Positions 14,787-24,006 of a stretch of 64,000 nt of DNA are shown here, one piece after another. Both the position numbers and the translations under genes were made by a program. The stretch is from a virus. A model generated the notes under the pieces. The model saw only the letters and a list, made by a program, of their open reading frames with translations, did not search any database and had not been told where the DNA came from. Numbering within the stretch: position 1 is the first letter of the stretch; every line of letters starts with the position of its first letter. Where the stretch lies: the IMG/VR virus record IMGVR_UViG_3300029267_002158, positions 1 to 64,000 of that record; one strand, written 5' to 3'.

Positions 14787-15184
14787 AAAGAGTAGACCCA
14801 ACACCATTCAAAAAAGAAGGGTTAATGATGCCGGATATGAAGGTTGATTTCCACGAGTGGCGCATGGGGCTAAAGCGCCACTTGATGAGAAGGGACAAGG
14901 TGTGCAGGTCGTGCGGCGGGCCGTTCGGCAACGGTATACATATGCACGAGGGGATATTCTCTCGCGTACAAGTTGTTGGCTGGCCCAGGAAATGGAGAGT
15001 GCTCATTCACTGCGAGCTAAATTGCGTTCTCCTGCACCCAAATTGCAATCTTGGGCGGCATGGAATGTCTCCTCCGCCCAGGGAGCAAGTATGGAATGAG
15101 CACTGTGAGATGTACGGCAGTGATGTCATGATGTCGTGGGTATCGTCTTTGCCGTTCAAGTATTTTCCAGCATGGATACGATAG
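14783..15184 (+). CDS. HNH endonuclease-like protein
   Basis: 133 residues, GTG start. A CRSCGGPFGNGIHMHE segment near residue 41, a central HCELNCVLLHPNCN and a following HG give the Cys pairs and His of HNH nucleases. HNH proteins beside the terminase are common in siphophages and can be required for packaging with TerL. That role fits this position just upstream of the terminase genes. Confidence 0.7.
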   Translation: MKRVDPTPFKKEGLMMPDMKVDFHEWRMGLKRHLMRRDKVCRSCGGPFGNGIHMHEGIFSRVQVVGWPRKWRVLIHCELNCVLLHPNCNLGRHGMSPPPREQVWNEHCEMYGSDVMMSWVSSLPFKYFPAWIR

Positions 15185-15224
15185 AATGAATGTTGGAGCA
15201 AAGAGTTTGCATTGTGCGCGAGCG

Positions 15225-15254
15225 TTGACAATTTGCTAATAATTGTGATATAAT
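15225..15254 (+). promoter_or_regulatory. Strong sigma-70 promoter for a leaderless terminase transcript
   Basis: TTGACA (15225-15230), 18-nt spacer, TATAAT (15249-15254) with extended -10 GTGATATAAT. The expected start (7 nt after the -10) is base 15261, the A of the ATG of the next gene, so the mRNA would have no leader. Confidence 0.85.
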
Positions 15255-15260
15255 TTGTTC

Positions 15261-15803
15261 ATGAGCAAGCTGTCAGAACAATGCAAGAAAACTTACGTCG
15301 AATTTTGCGCCAGAGAGAACCGCCTGGTACCCCTAGTGACTTTTGTCGATGCGAGCCTAAACCTAATTGGTCGGCAGCTCGAATACGACAGAGTCAAGCA
15401 CTGGTCTCTTGAAGAGGGGTGGAAAGATGCGGCCTCCCTGGCGCTTCATGGTTCTGAGGAACGCAAGGAGATCCGTTACATTTTGAACCTGGCGTTCTCG
15501 TCAGCCATGAACGCTGATGACGCAAAGGAGCTGATACAGTACGGCAAAGCGTACCAATACACCCTAGATGAGCTTGTAGATTCAGAGCTTGTTGATGAAA
15601 TAGAAAGAATGGAGGGTCTGCGTAGGCACATCAAGTCATTCATAATGGCTAGCGGGAGTGAAATGGGAGGGAATAACCTGGCCGGACTGACAAGGCTCAG
15701 CGCCATATTGCACAAGCGGTTGATGCCGCTTATTACTATGGAGGGTGAGGGCACCGTTGATCCGGACGCCTTCATTTTAGGCATTGAAGAGACGTATAAC
15801 TAA
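15261..15803 (+). CDS. Probable terminase small subunit
   Basis: 180 residues. Assigned mainly by position: it directly precedes and overlaps the large subunit by 20 bases. The product is mostly helical, as expected, with an N-terminal KKTYVEFCARENRLVPLVTF segment that may form a helix-turn-helix for recognising the packaging site. ATG 15261 sits exactly at the predicted transcription start, with no ribosome site; an in-frame TTG at 15255 lies in the -10 spacing and is unlikely. Confidence 0.65.
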   Translation: MSKLSEQCKKTYVEFCARENRLVPLVTFVDASLNLIGRQLEYDRVKHWSLEEGWKDAASLALHGSEERKEIRYILNLAFSSAMNADDAKELIQYGKAYQYTLDELVDSELVDEIERMEGLRRHIKSFIMASGSEMGGNNLAGLTRLSAILHKRLMPLITMEGEGTVDPDAFILGIEETYN

Positions 15804-17430
15804 GAGTCAGCTAGAAGAACTTAAAAGGTGCAAGGCTGATGTGGTCTATATGGTCAAGAAATATGGATGGCTTCAGCATACGTCACGCGGAGAGATACGC
15901 TGGGAGCCATACGACTACCAGATTGAGATGCTAGAGTCTCTTCAGAATGGCGACAATATCATAACCCTTAAATCGAGGCAGATAGGTTGCTCATGGACAA
16001 CCGCAGCATACTTAATCTGGCTCATTATTTTCAACCCATCCATAAACTGCATTGTTCTTTCACAGAAAGAGCTTTATGCGGTCAAATTCTTGGAAAAGGC
16101 AAAATTCTTTTTCAATCGCCTTCCAAGATTCTTAAAGCCTAACGTTGTCTCTGATTCAAAGACGCAATTTACCGTGCAGTTTAGAGCAAAAAGACCAGAT
16201 GGCGATTACAAGATCGCCAATTCATCTGTTGATTCACTTACCACAACAACAGATACGGGTCGTAGTTTTTCTGCGCGGCTGGTCATTATGGACGAAGCCG
16301 CGTTTTTGCCAAATGGCGAAGACACGTGGAAGGCCGTTAAGCCAACAACGACACACGGCGGCCAGATAGCTGTAATCTCGACACCGAACCGTATAAACTG
16401 GTTTCATACACTGTGGGCAAAGGCCGAGGCTGGAGAATCACTTACCTTTAAGCCCATCATCGCCTATTACAGAGATTGCGGCTTTGACGACGAATGGTTG
16501 GCAAAAGTCACTGATGGAATGTCAGTGACAGACATTCTCCAGGAATACGAATTGCAGTTCCTGACAAGTGGCAATCCATTCTTTGATCTGAACAAACTCG
16601 CCCTTTGCTACTACGATACTGACGAGTTGGGTAAGATTGTTGACGCAGATGGCAAAAGCCTTAATGTCAAGACGTATATCAACTTCACGGGCGTGGACCC
16701 GTCAGAGGGGGCAGGAGACTATCATTCAATTGTATCTCTTAACCAGCACGGGGTGCAATTAGACGCTTGGCATTCTAAAGATACAAGCCTTGAAGATTTC
16801 TCCGGCTACACAATGACACTGCCTGATGGCAGTCGTGTGGAAGTGGAGGGAAGGACCTCTAAATGGCACAGGATGTATCCTGGATATATGGTCATCGAGC
16901 AAAATAACTCCGGTCAGACGGTGTACTCTCGTCATATAACGCCAGACGATGATAGAAGCATCACCATTTCCAGAAAAACAACCGGCGGCACAGCGGGGGC
17001 AGGTTCCAAGATGAGGATTTTAAACCTTCTGAAGTTGGCCGTTGCTGGAAGGCAGATCTACATCACCGACCTATTCACATACCGGTGTATGCAATCATTC
17101 GAGAGCAAACAAGGCGGTCAAAAGGCCGAGGCTGCTGACGGGGCGTATGACGATCCGGTTATGGCGCTTGCTCATTCGTATGCGGAGCTATATAAGTATG
17201 GCGGCTACGTCATAGAGATGCCAGAGAGGACAGTTGGCGGGCAGAGAATGGTGGCTTTGCGGAAAGAGGACGATTTATCCATAGATGAGCTAGCATCAGC
17301 GATACACGTTGATGGTGGCGTCATAGATGGACCTATATTAGATGAAAGCCCAGGTGGTAGGAGATTTGTTGATGAGCGAGATAGGCGTTTGCGCCCGCCC
17401 AGGGTGTCAGAACGAATTGAAAACTGGTAG
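15784..17430 (+). CDS. terL: Terminase large subunit
   Basis: 548 residues, TTG start. N-terminal ATPase with Walker A-like LKSRQIGCSWT (about 62-72), Walker B LVIMDE (166-171) and coupling motif STPN (199-202). C-terminal RNase H-like nuclease with GVDPSEG (Asp305), IEQNNSG (Glu372) and YDDP (about Asp456-457). It powers DNA packaging into the prohead and cuts the genome at start and end. The length matches the family. Confidence 0.92.
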   Translation: MKRRITKSQLEELKRCKADVVYMVKKYGWLQHTSRGEIRWEPYDYQIEMLESLQNGDNIITLKSRQIGCSWTTAAYLIWLIIFNPSINCIVLSQKELYAVKFLEKAKFFFNRLPRFLKPNVVSDSKTQFTVQFRAKRPDGDYKIANSSVDSLTTTTDTGRSFSARLVIMDEAAFLPNGEDTWKAVKPTTTHGGQIAVISTPNRINWFHTLWAKAEAGESLTFKPIIAYYRDCGFDDEWLAKVTDGMSVTDILQEYELQFLTSGNPFFDLNKLALCYYDTDELGKIVDADGKSLNVKTYINFTGVDPSEGAGDYHSIVSLNQHGVQLDAWHSKDTSLEDFSGYTMTLPDGSRVEVEGRTSKWHRMYPGYMVIEQNNSGQTVYSRHITPDDDRSITISRKTTGGTAGAGSKMRILNLLKLAVAGRQIYITDLFTYRCMQSFESKQGGQKAEAADGAYDDPVMALAHSYAELYKYGGYVIEMPERTVGGQRMVALRKEDDLSIDELASAIHVDGGVIDGPILDESPGGRRFVDERDRRLRPPRVSERIENW

Positions 17431-20400
17431 CACATATTGTTCCAGAAAATGCGCGGCTGCTGACAGGGCAAGGGTTAAGTCTTTGCGCCAGAAGTTGTCG
17501 CGTGACGCGATGAAGCTTATACCTGGAGATATTACGACTACAATGGTTGACGCCTTGGGAAACGGAGCTTACCGTGTATTGGAGGAATGGGCTACAACTC
17601 TTGCCGAGAGCAAGGAATTAGCACCTCCGTTGTTGTCATACACGAGTGAGTCAGGCGATTACTCTAATCGTTACGGCTCCATTCAAACAGATCACGCTTT
17701 GTACAGGGCGACGGATCAGTTAGGGTATGACACGATAGATGATATGATGCGTAACGGTCAGGTTGCATTTGGCGTAGAGATGAAACGCTCTTGGTTGCTG
17801 AGCGTGTTCAGGAACTCGCGTTCTTGGGACATAGAGTGCCAAGACGAGGATACAAAGAACATTGTGCGCGCCATGATGAAGCGTGTACTCACCCGCCATG
17901 CCGGAGAGTTTATGGAAGCCATTCCATACGGCAGTTACTTTGGCGAGAAAATATGGGACTTCAAGGAGGCCAGCTATTGGGGAATAGATGGTGTCCAGGA
18001 TGATGAAAAATATTACGGACTAAAATCGATAGAGGCCATTCACCCAAGGTCCATAAACCGCATTGTGTTTGATGATTCCGGACATCACTTTGACGGCTTC
18101 GTGCAGAACCAGGCGTTCGGTGAACAGAAGATTCCTGTTGCCCAGTCACTTATTTTGACGTACAACAAGCATTTCCGCAATTTGTGGGGTACACCAGCGC
18201 TAGATCCGGTGTATCCTTTTTGGTTTTGGTACGAGGTGTGCATGCGCTCCTTCGTGCGATATATGGAGCGCATGGGCACGCCAGTGACAGTGTGTCGCGC
18301 CCCGTCGAGAGGCCAGATTCGCGTCCCTGATGGAGCGCTGATGAAGTCCATGAAGTACGCTTTTCTCGTGGCGGGCAATGTCGCAGAGTCAAATGCAGTT
18401 GCCTTGCCCAGTGATGTCGATCCTGACACTGGACAGAAGCTTTGGGAGCTTGAATACCTCGCTGACGACAAGCGCGGCACGCAGTTCAAGGACGCGCTAG
18501 AACTTCTTGGCACGCTTATTATCAGATCGTTAGTAATAAGCGACAGAGCTATTACCCAGGGCCCAACAGGGAGCTATGCTGCTGCGGCGAAACACTTCGC
18601 CGTGACAATGTTGCACAACGAACATGTTTTGACACAATTCATCAATCAGCTAAATTCATATGTCATACCACAGATTGTCGAGTACAACATCGGGGCGAAT
18701 GCTAAGCCGGCTACTCTTGTCACAGAAGGATTGGACCCGGAGGAGAAAGAGAGGTTATTCAAACTCCTCTCGACGATGGGCAATCAGGCCGGCCAGACCA
18801 CAATGAACTGGATAGACTGGAAGAAGATCTTTGCTGTAGAAAACATTCCAGTTCTTAACCAGGAAGACTACGACGCCCTCAAAGAGGAGAAACAGGCTGC
18901 CGCCGACGAAGCTATGGAGCGGCAACGGAAAACAGGTGGGCAGTTCCCAGAGAACGGAGAGGAAGAAGAGCCGGAAGAAAAGGACGAGTCAATTAGCGAG
19001 AAGGTAGAGCAATCTGCCGACTGGGCTCTAATGCACATCGCAAGCGGAGCTAGATTTCCGGTTGTGTTAACAGCCGAGGGGGCGAATGCTATTTTTGACA
19101 GGCTTGGAAAGAGAAAATTCCAACTCGCTAATCCGTATCATGATCCATTTGGCAGATTCACATCAAAGGCCGGCTCGTCTGTGGCTTCTGGCGCGCAAGC
19201 GATTGCCGATAACACATTCAGGGATCCAAATTGGGTTGCTGCCGCCGCTGTTGTTCATAGCGGCAAGGCCAGAGAGATCATGCGTAGCCCTGAAGAGAAG
19301 GCAAGGATAGAAAAGGAGACGAAGCTCGCCCTTGATGCAGTTCCAGAAGAATTGCGACGCAAGGATCTGCGTGTGAGGCACCACGCAGGCATAGGCACGT
19401 ATGTGAGCGAGGCGGCAAGCATAGAGTCGATGGGCAATACAAACCCGATGGTCGCAATGTCTGCGGGGTACGTAAAACGAACCGGGGATCGCACGATTCA
19501 TCTCTCACCATCGGTTGTGAGGGAGCTCTCCAGTGACAACGAGGTTCAACGCGCCTTTGCCCGCCACGCTATTATTCACGAATCGCTCCATGCTCGCAAG
19601 AGAGAATTTGGCGCAGAGCAAATATTGAAGCGCATCCCGATCGTATCTGGTGTTTATGGCAATCTCTCCACGCCGATTGAGGAGGGATTGACAGACCTAA
19701 TGGCAAGTCAGATTAGCGGCGTGGCTGGTGCGGGGCCATACTCCAAGTACCGTGACAGAATGGCAAAGATTGCTATGTCCGTCTCTGGTAACAACAAAGA
19801 GAGGGCTAATCAATGGATAAAAGATTCACACAAACGGGCAACAGGCCCGATGGATTTGACACGCCAGTTAAACATGGCGGGTTACAAGACAAACCTCGTA
19901 GAGACCATAAAATATCTTAGCGGAGGCAAGGGGTCTCTTGTAGATCAGATTGGTACCGCTAAGGGGTACGGAAACACGTTTACCCGCCCCACCAGGAAAT
20001 ACAAGGGGCAATGGGAAACAGACACAAACCTTAAAAGGTTGGCGACTGGTGCAGCCGAGGCGCTGTCAGCCTCGTATTATAGAAAGGGGATTGCAACTGG
20101 TATTGGCGAAGCGCTAAAGGAGGCGATGAAGACGTGGCGGGAGATGGAAGGTGTGGATTTGGAGTATGAGGAATTTGCCCCTGAGGAGTGGGACTGGGAT
20201 TTGTCTGTCATTGCCTCAGCAGCCGGCAGCGAGATGAGTGACATCATTGCCGATGTGCCAGACGAGTACAAAGACGCGATAGTTACATACTTTGGCCTCG
20301 GCTACGATTTCGTACCTCGTATGCTTGGCGATTTCCCGAAGCAACAAGAGAAGTTGCTTGAGGCGCATTACCTGTTCAACCCATACCATGATAAAGATGG

Positions 20401-22138
20401 CGAGTTTACGTCAAAGAAGGATGCAACTGTAGTTACAAGAACCACGACGAAGCAGACGGCAAAGAAAACAAGCAAGAAGAATGGTAAGGAAGGATTCTTT
20501 CAAAAAGCTTATTCAGCCATGAGTGCGGGGGCGCAAAAAGCATTACTAGCCCCCGCTGAATATATGTCTAGGAAGAGCGGTCTTGGCCCCAGGCTTGCTA
20601 AAATGGGCGTCGAGATAGGGTCTGATATGCTCATAGAGAAACTTGTTGGCGCTGCCGTCCTTGCCAAGGCGTCGGTGGCCGGCGCTGCTTTGACGCAGAT
20701 AGCCGCAACGGCAATCATGGGAGCCGCAATGCCCGCTGCGCTGCCCGCTGTTGGTGGTGTACTGCTTGGCATTGGGGCGTCGTGGGCGATCACGACAGGG
20801 ATTGACTACCTCCAGACAAGGAGTTTGAACGCCTATGTGAACAGATACTCACCAAAGGACGATCAGCACGTTACGCTGACCATGCCCAAGATGGGAAAGT
20901 TCAAGAAGGCGAGAATGCTATTCTCGTTTGCCCCAAAAGCAATTGTCGGGACAGGAAACATAATGGATATGATTAACGGTGGCGAGCTTGCATCAGGCAT
21001 GGGGATGGAGGAATGGGATGCGGTAGTCCTCGAAAGTGACGACAAGCCGCCTAGTGAAACGCAAAAGTTTGTTGCCTCCATATGGCCGCTCGTCAGCCTC
21101 GTGCTTAGTGATGAGAAAACTGACGGTATGAGGTTGCCATACCTGGAAACACTAGACGGGTTTCCAGGCTTTGAGAAGAGCGGGGAATACCTCGTGATGA
21201 ACAAGGCAGGCGCGGAGAAATTCGCAGAGCATTACTCGGAAGCAGATTTCCCTGAGATAGAAAAGGTCTCGTTTGGAAACCCTGATGGCATGTGGAAGAC
21301 ATTGGAAGAAGAAGGGGCGCTGACACCAAAGGGATCAGAAAAGAAACTGGAAGCCTACCAGTTATTTAATCCGTTTCACGACAAAAAGGGACAGTTTGCC
21401 TCCAAGGGATCTAAGGCTATCAGCAAGGTTGGCACAAGATTGTCAAACATGCCTGATAATCTGGATATTGTATCTCATGATAGCAACAAGAGTGTGGAAA
21501 AGGCGCTTGGTGATTTCAGCAAAAATGGCTTGGCCGCCTACGATAACGGAAAGATTCACGTAACCCCCAGGGGAGTAGAGGTATTTGCCAAGAATACAAA
21601 GCTGAGGGATCACGTGTACACTCACGAGGCTGTTCATGGCCGGCTGCGGGCCAATGGCAAGCCAATGGTCGCTAGAAACGTGAAACAAGCGCAGTTCGAG
21701 GAGGGGGCAACGGACTTGATGGCTGCGGCTATCAACGGTTCTCCAAACCTCATAGCGTACAAGGGGTATGCGGCCTCCATCGCCACGATGGCAAGGGAAT
21801 CATCCAAAAATCAGGACGGCGCGTGGCGGTTTGTATCGGAGTCTCATTACAAGAATAGCGATCCTGGCTTCGCCCCTAGTCTGAAGCCTGGAAAATGGGA
21901 GGATGTGGAATGGTTGATGTCAAGTGCGCCACAGAAGCTAGAGGACGTGTCAACGGAGGGTCTTGATGAGTGGAAAAAATCAGAAGAGGCAAAGTGGAGA
22001 CACATCTACAATATTACTGAGGGGGGTCCGGATTCCGAAGAGAGTAATAGAGGAAATGGAGATGGAGCACGGAAAGCTGGTAACGGACACCGGGCTAACG
22101 ATGTGGTTGGAAAGAGTTCTGGCGATAAAGAAAGCTGA
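17372..22138 (+). CDS. Giant portal fusion: DUF935-type portal plus three tagged modules
   Basis: 1588 residues from ATG 17372 (GGAGA upstream). A CX4C...CX3C zinc motif at residues 7-27 precedes a Mu gp29/DUF935-like portal (about 55-515), which forms the DNA entry ring and packaging dock. An acidic linker follows. Three modules each begin with an NPxHDxxGxFxSK tag (residues about 587, 1003 and 1333). Module 1 has HESLH (736-740) with a downstream EEGLTD, a zinc-peptidase pattern. Module 2 has a long Ala/Gly hydrophobic stretch (about 1087-1148). Module 3 has HEAVH (1418-1422) with EEGATD. Portals are usually 400-550 residues, so about 1000 residues are extra. The C-terminal 40 residues look frame-shifted (see 22021-22026). 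Confidence 0.88.
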   Translation: MSEIGVCARPGCQNELKTGSTYCSRKCAAADRARVKSLRQKLSRDAMKLIPGDITTTMVDALGNGAYRVLEEWATTLAESKELAPPLLSYTSESGDYSNRYGSIQTDHALYRATDQLGYDTIDDMMRNGQVAFGVEMKRSWLLSVFRNSRSWDIECQDEDTKNIVRAMMKRVLTRHAGEFMEAIPYGSYFGEKIWDFKEASYWGIDGVQDDEKYYGLKSIEAIHPRSINRIVFDDSGHHFDGFVQNQAFGEQKIPVAQSLILTYNKHFRNLWGTPALDPVYPFWFWYEVCMRSFVRYMERMGTPVTVCRAPSRGQIRVPDGALMKSMKYAFLVAGNVAESNAVALPSDVDPDTGQKLWELEYLADDKRGTQFKDALELLGTLIIRSLVISDRAITQGPTGSYAAAAKHFAVTMLHNEHVLTQFINQLNSYVIPQIVEYNIGANAKPATLVTEGLDPEEKERLFKLLSTMGNQAGQTTMNWIDWKKIFAVENIPVLNQEDYDALKEEKQAAADEAMERQRKTGGQFPENGEEEEPEEKDESISEKVEQSADWALMHIASGARFPVVLTAEGANAIFDRLGKRKFQLANPYHDPFGRFTSKAGSSVASGAQAIADNTFRDPNWVAAAAVVHSGKAREIMRSPEEKARIEKETKLALDAVPEELRRKDLRVRHHAGIGTYVSEAASIESMGNTNPMVAMSAGYVKRTGDRTIHLSPSVVRELSSDNEVQRAFARHAIIHESLHARKREFGAEQILKRIPIVSGVYGNLSTPIEEGLTDLMASQISGVAGAGPYSKYRDRMAKIAMSVSGNNKERANQWIKDSHKRATGPMDLTRQLNMAGYKTNLVETIKYLSGGKGSLVDQIGTAKGYGNTFTRPTRKYKGQWETDTNLKRLATGAAEALSASYYRKGIATGIGEALKEAMKTWREMEGVDLEYEEFAPEEWDWDLSVIASAAGSEMSDIIADVPDEYKDAIVTYFGLGYDFVPRMLGDFPKQQEKLLEAHYLFNPYHDKDGEFTSKKDATVVTRTTTKQTAKKTSKKNGKEGFFQKAYSAMSAGAQKALLAPAEYMSRKSGLGPRLAKMGVEIGSDMLIEKLVGAAVLAKASVAGAALTQIAATAIMGAAMPAALPAVGGVLLGIGASWAITTGIDYLQTRSLNAYVNRYSPKDDQHVTLTMPKMGKFKKARMLFSFAPKAIVGTGNIMDMINGGELASGMGMEEWDAVVLESDDKPPSETQKFVASIWPLVSLVLSDEKTDGMRLPYLETLDGFPGFEKSGEYLVMNKAGAEKFAEHYSEADFPEIEKVSFGNPDGMWKTLEEEGALTPKGSEKKLEAYQLFNPFHDKKGQFASKGSKAISKVGTRLSNMPDNLDIVSHDSNKSVEKALGDFSKNGLAAYDNGKIHVTPRGVEVFAKNTKLRDHVYTHEAVHGRLRANGKPMVARNVKQAQFEEGATDLMAAAINGSPNLIAYKGYAASIATMARESSKNQDGAWRFVSESHYKNSDPGFAPSLKPGKWEDVEWLMSSAPQKLEDVSTEGLDEWKKSEEAKWRHIYNITEGGPDSEESNRGNGDGARKAGNGHRANDVVGKSSGDKES

Positions 22139-22289
22139 GAATCCCAGTCTCAGGATCAAATTGCTTCGCCATCCGCTCATTGCTGGGGTTGAATTTATCC
22201 CGGCGGAGATCAAGGTGGGCAACTTTCTTGGAATGAAGGACATCAAGACAGGGTTTCACATATTCTTTAAAAGAAAGAGGGTGTACTAG
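22056..22289 (+). CDS. Hypothetical protein overlapping the portal C-terminus
   Basis: 77 residues from ATG 22056 with AGAGG just upstream. The frame is open further upstream (to 21963) and continues naturally from the portal frame through a G6 run at 22021-22026, so this may be the real C-terminus of the portal fusion after a +1 shift, or a separate small gene. Sequence is basic at the end (FFKRKRVY). No family recognised. Confidence 0.5.
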   Translation: MEMEHGKLVTDTGLTMWLERVLAIKKAENPSLRIKLLRHPLIAGVEFIPAEIKVGNFLGMKDIKTGFHIFFKRKRVY

Positions 22290-22877
22290 ATGAACAAAGA
22301 GGGATTTACAAAGGTTCCAGTTGGCTTACGATTAAGCGATGGGCGGACCGAGTATAAACACAGAAGATTTAAAGATGTCCTTGCGTTTCTTCATGACAGA
22401 TACGGCGACAAGTATTTAAAGCTAGAACTTGGGCCGGGCAGGAAACAATCTTTGTTGACGCACCCGTCAATAGGATTGAATCCATCGGCTGACCCGGTGG
22501 CTGATATATTCTGGGATCTTAATAATGGCATTCCGCTACCCGGCGATTGTATCGACGAGATCTACTCGAATCAGACATTGGAGCATATCAAGCGAGAGAA
22601 TTTTATCTTCTTGATGAATGAAATGTGGAGCGTAATGAAGGTTGGCGGTGTCATGGAGCACTGTGTACCGGAGTACACCTCCTCCGCCGCAGTCGGGGAC
22701 CCGACGCACTACAATATGTTTTCACGCGATTCTTTCAGATATTTTTGCATCCGCAACGACGGCACGATGTTTACTGACCGATTTTCTGACTACGGGATAA
22801 CGTGCAGATTCATGATGGAGTCTCAGGAGGTCAGGCCGGGACTTGACATCACTGTCAGAATGGTGAAGCTCAAGTGA
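22290..22877 (+). CDS. SAM-dependent methyltransferase (class I)
   Basis: 195 residues. LKLELGPGRKQ is the SAM-binding motif I; the DIFWDLNNGIPLP and EIYSNQTLEHI segments match motifs II-III of the Methyltransf_11-like families encoded with glycan-synthesis genes. First gene of an eight-gene modification island inserted between portal and head protease. It probably methylates a sugar or small acceptor, but the substrate is unknown. Confidence 0.75.
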   Translation: MNKEGFTKVPVGLRLSDGRTEYKHRRFKDVLAFLHDRYGDKYLKLELGPGRKQSLLTHPSIGLNPSADPVADIFWDLNNGIPLPGDCIDEIYSNQTLEHIKRENFIFLMNEMWSVMKVGGVMEHCVPEYTSSAAVGDPTHYNMFSRDSFRYFCIRNDGTMFTDRFSDYGITCRFMMESQEVRPGLDITVRMVKLK

Positions 22878-23407
22878 GAAAATATTGGAAATGCTTCCTC
22901 TCAACACTAAAGCACAAGTTCTATGTCTTGATTGCTGGCATGTGGCTTGGCGTTCCGCTGTGGCAATTGTTGGCACACGACATTAGCAAGTTTTCCGTTG
23001 CCGAGTTTCCGAGGTATGCAAGATATTATTTTGGGCAAGAAAAGGACAGAGGGGAATGGGCAAAGGCTTGGCACCATCACCAGCGGTTGAATGCACATCA
23101 CCCAGAGTATTGGCTGCTGTCCTGGCGGTTCTGTGGAGGGGTGGGGCAGCCTGTTGCTGATAATGTTGTCGTCCTCCCTATGCCAGAGATGTATGTTCGC
23201 GAGATGGTTGCTGACTGGTTTGCGGCGTCCAAGATTTATACTGGCAGGTGGGACATAGCGACGTGGCTGAACAAGAATGGCCCAAAGATGATAATGCACA
23301 AGGGCACCGTGCGGCTCGTTGGGGATATTATGGTCGAGATGGGATACTACCTTACTGATAACTGCTCCTGGTCATGGATGGCGGGCGAAAGGTTTTTGAG
23401 AAAATGA
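22874..23407 (+). CDS. DUF5662-like protein
   Basis: 177 residues, 4-base overlap with the methyltransferase. Conserved HDISKFS near residue 35, WHHHQRLNAHHPEYW near 66 and MVADWFAAS near 113 are the His/Asp signature of the DUF5662 family common in phages, likely a metal-binding HD-like helical fold. A basic, hydrophobic N-terminus could associate with membrane. Biochemical role unknown. Confidence 0.7.
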   Translation: MRKYWKCFLSTLKHKFYVLIAGMWLGVPLWQLLAHDISKFSVAEFPRYARYYFGQEKDRGEWAKAWHHHQRLNAHHPEYWLLSWRFCGGVGQPVADNVVVLPMPEMYVREMVADWFAASKIYTGRWDIATWLNKNGPKMIMHKGTVRLVGDIMVEMGYYLTDNCSWSWMAGERFLRK

Positions 23408-24003
23408 ATTATCTTATCGAGGAGTTGGTAAGAAGGCAAAACCTTACGGTGAGGGGGCAAGACTGGGATACAAACCACGAGCGTCTTACAAAAAATGTGG
23501 TTGATCAATTTGCTCCTCTTATTCCAAAGGGGAAGGTAGTTGATGTTGGTTGCGGGAAAGGACTTGCGAGGAAGCACTGGGTGCGTCACGGCTTTGATTG
23601 GGTTGGTGTGACAATTGGCCCTGACTGGGAGTATATGAAGCACAAAGAGTGCGTGCGGGGTGATATGCACATCCTGTCAAGAATCGTTGACGCTGATGTT
23701 GTATACGCAAGGCATGTGCTAGAACATTCACCAATGCCGGTTGTGGCTCTGCGTCGGTGGATGGATATATCGACGCGCATTATTGTCGTTGTTCCAAAAC
23801 CAACACCTCGCGCCATAGATGACACAGCGCACTTAAGCGTGTTGCCCAGAGTAAACTGGATTAAGTATTTCAACTTTCTTGGGTTGAGAATTGCGCTACA
23901 ATCAGAAGTGGAGTACAGTAACCCAGCGCCGTGGCCGCAAACCGGTGGCGAGTTCAGATTTCTTCTATCACACAATCAAAAAAAGCTATTTTGCAGGAGG
24001 TAA
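23404..24003 (+). CDS. SAM-dependent methyltransferase
   Basis: 199 residues from ATG 23404 (ATGA overlap). VVDVGCGKGLARKHW is motif I, and YARHVLEHSPMP and IIVVVPKP follow as motifs II and III. Member of the class I fold; no acceptor-specific signature. Same island as the sulfotransferase that follows. Confidence 0.78.
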   Translation: MNYLIEELVRRQNLTVRGQDWDTNHERLTKNVVDQFAPLIPKGKVVDVGCGKGLARKHWVRHGFDWVGVTIGPDWEYMKHKECVRGDMHILSRIVDADVVYARHVLEHSPMPVVALRRWMDISTRIIVVVPKPTPRAIDDTAHLSVLPRVNWIKYFNFLGLRIALQSEVEYSNPAPWPQTGGEFRFLLSHNQKKLFCRR

Positions 24004-24006
24004 GGG

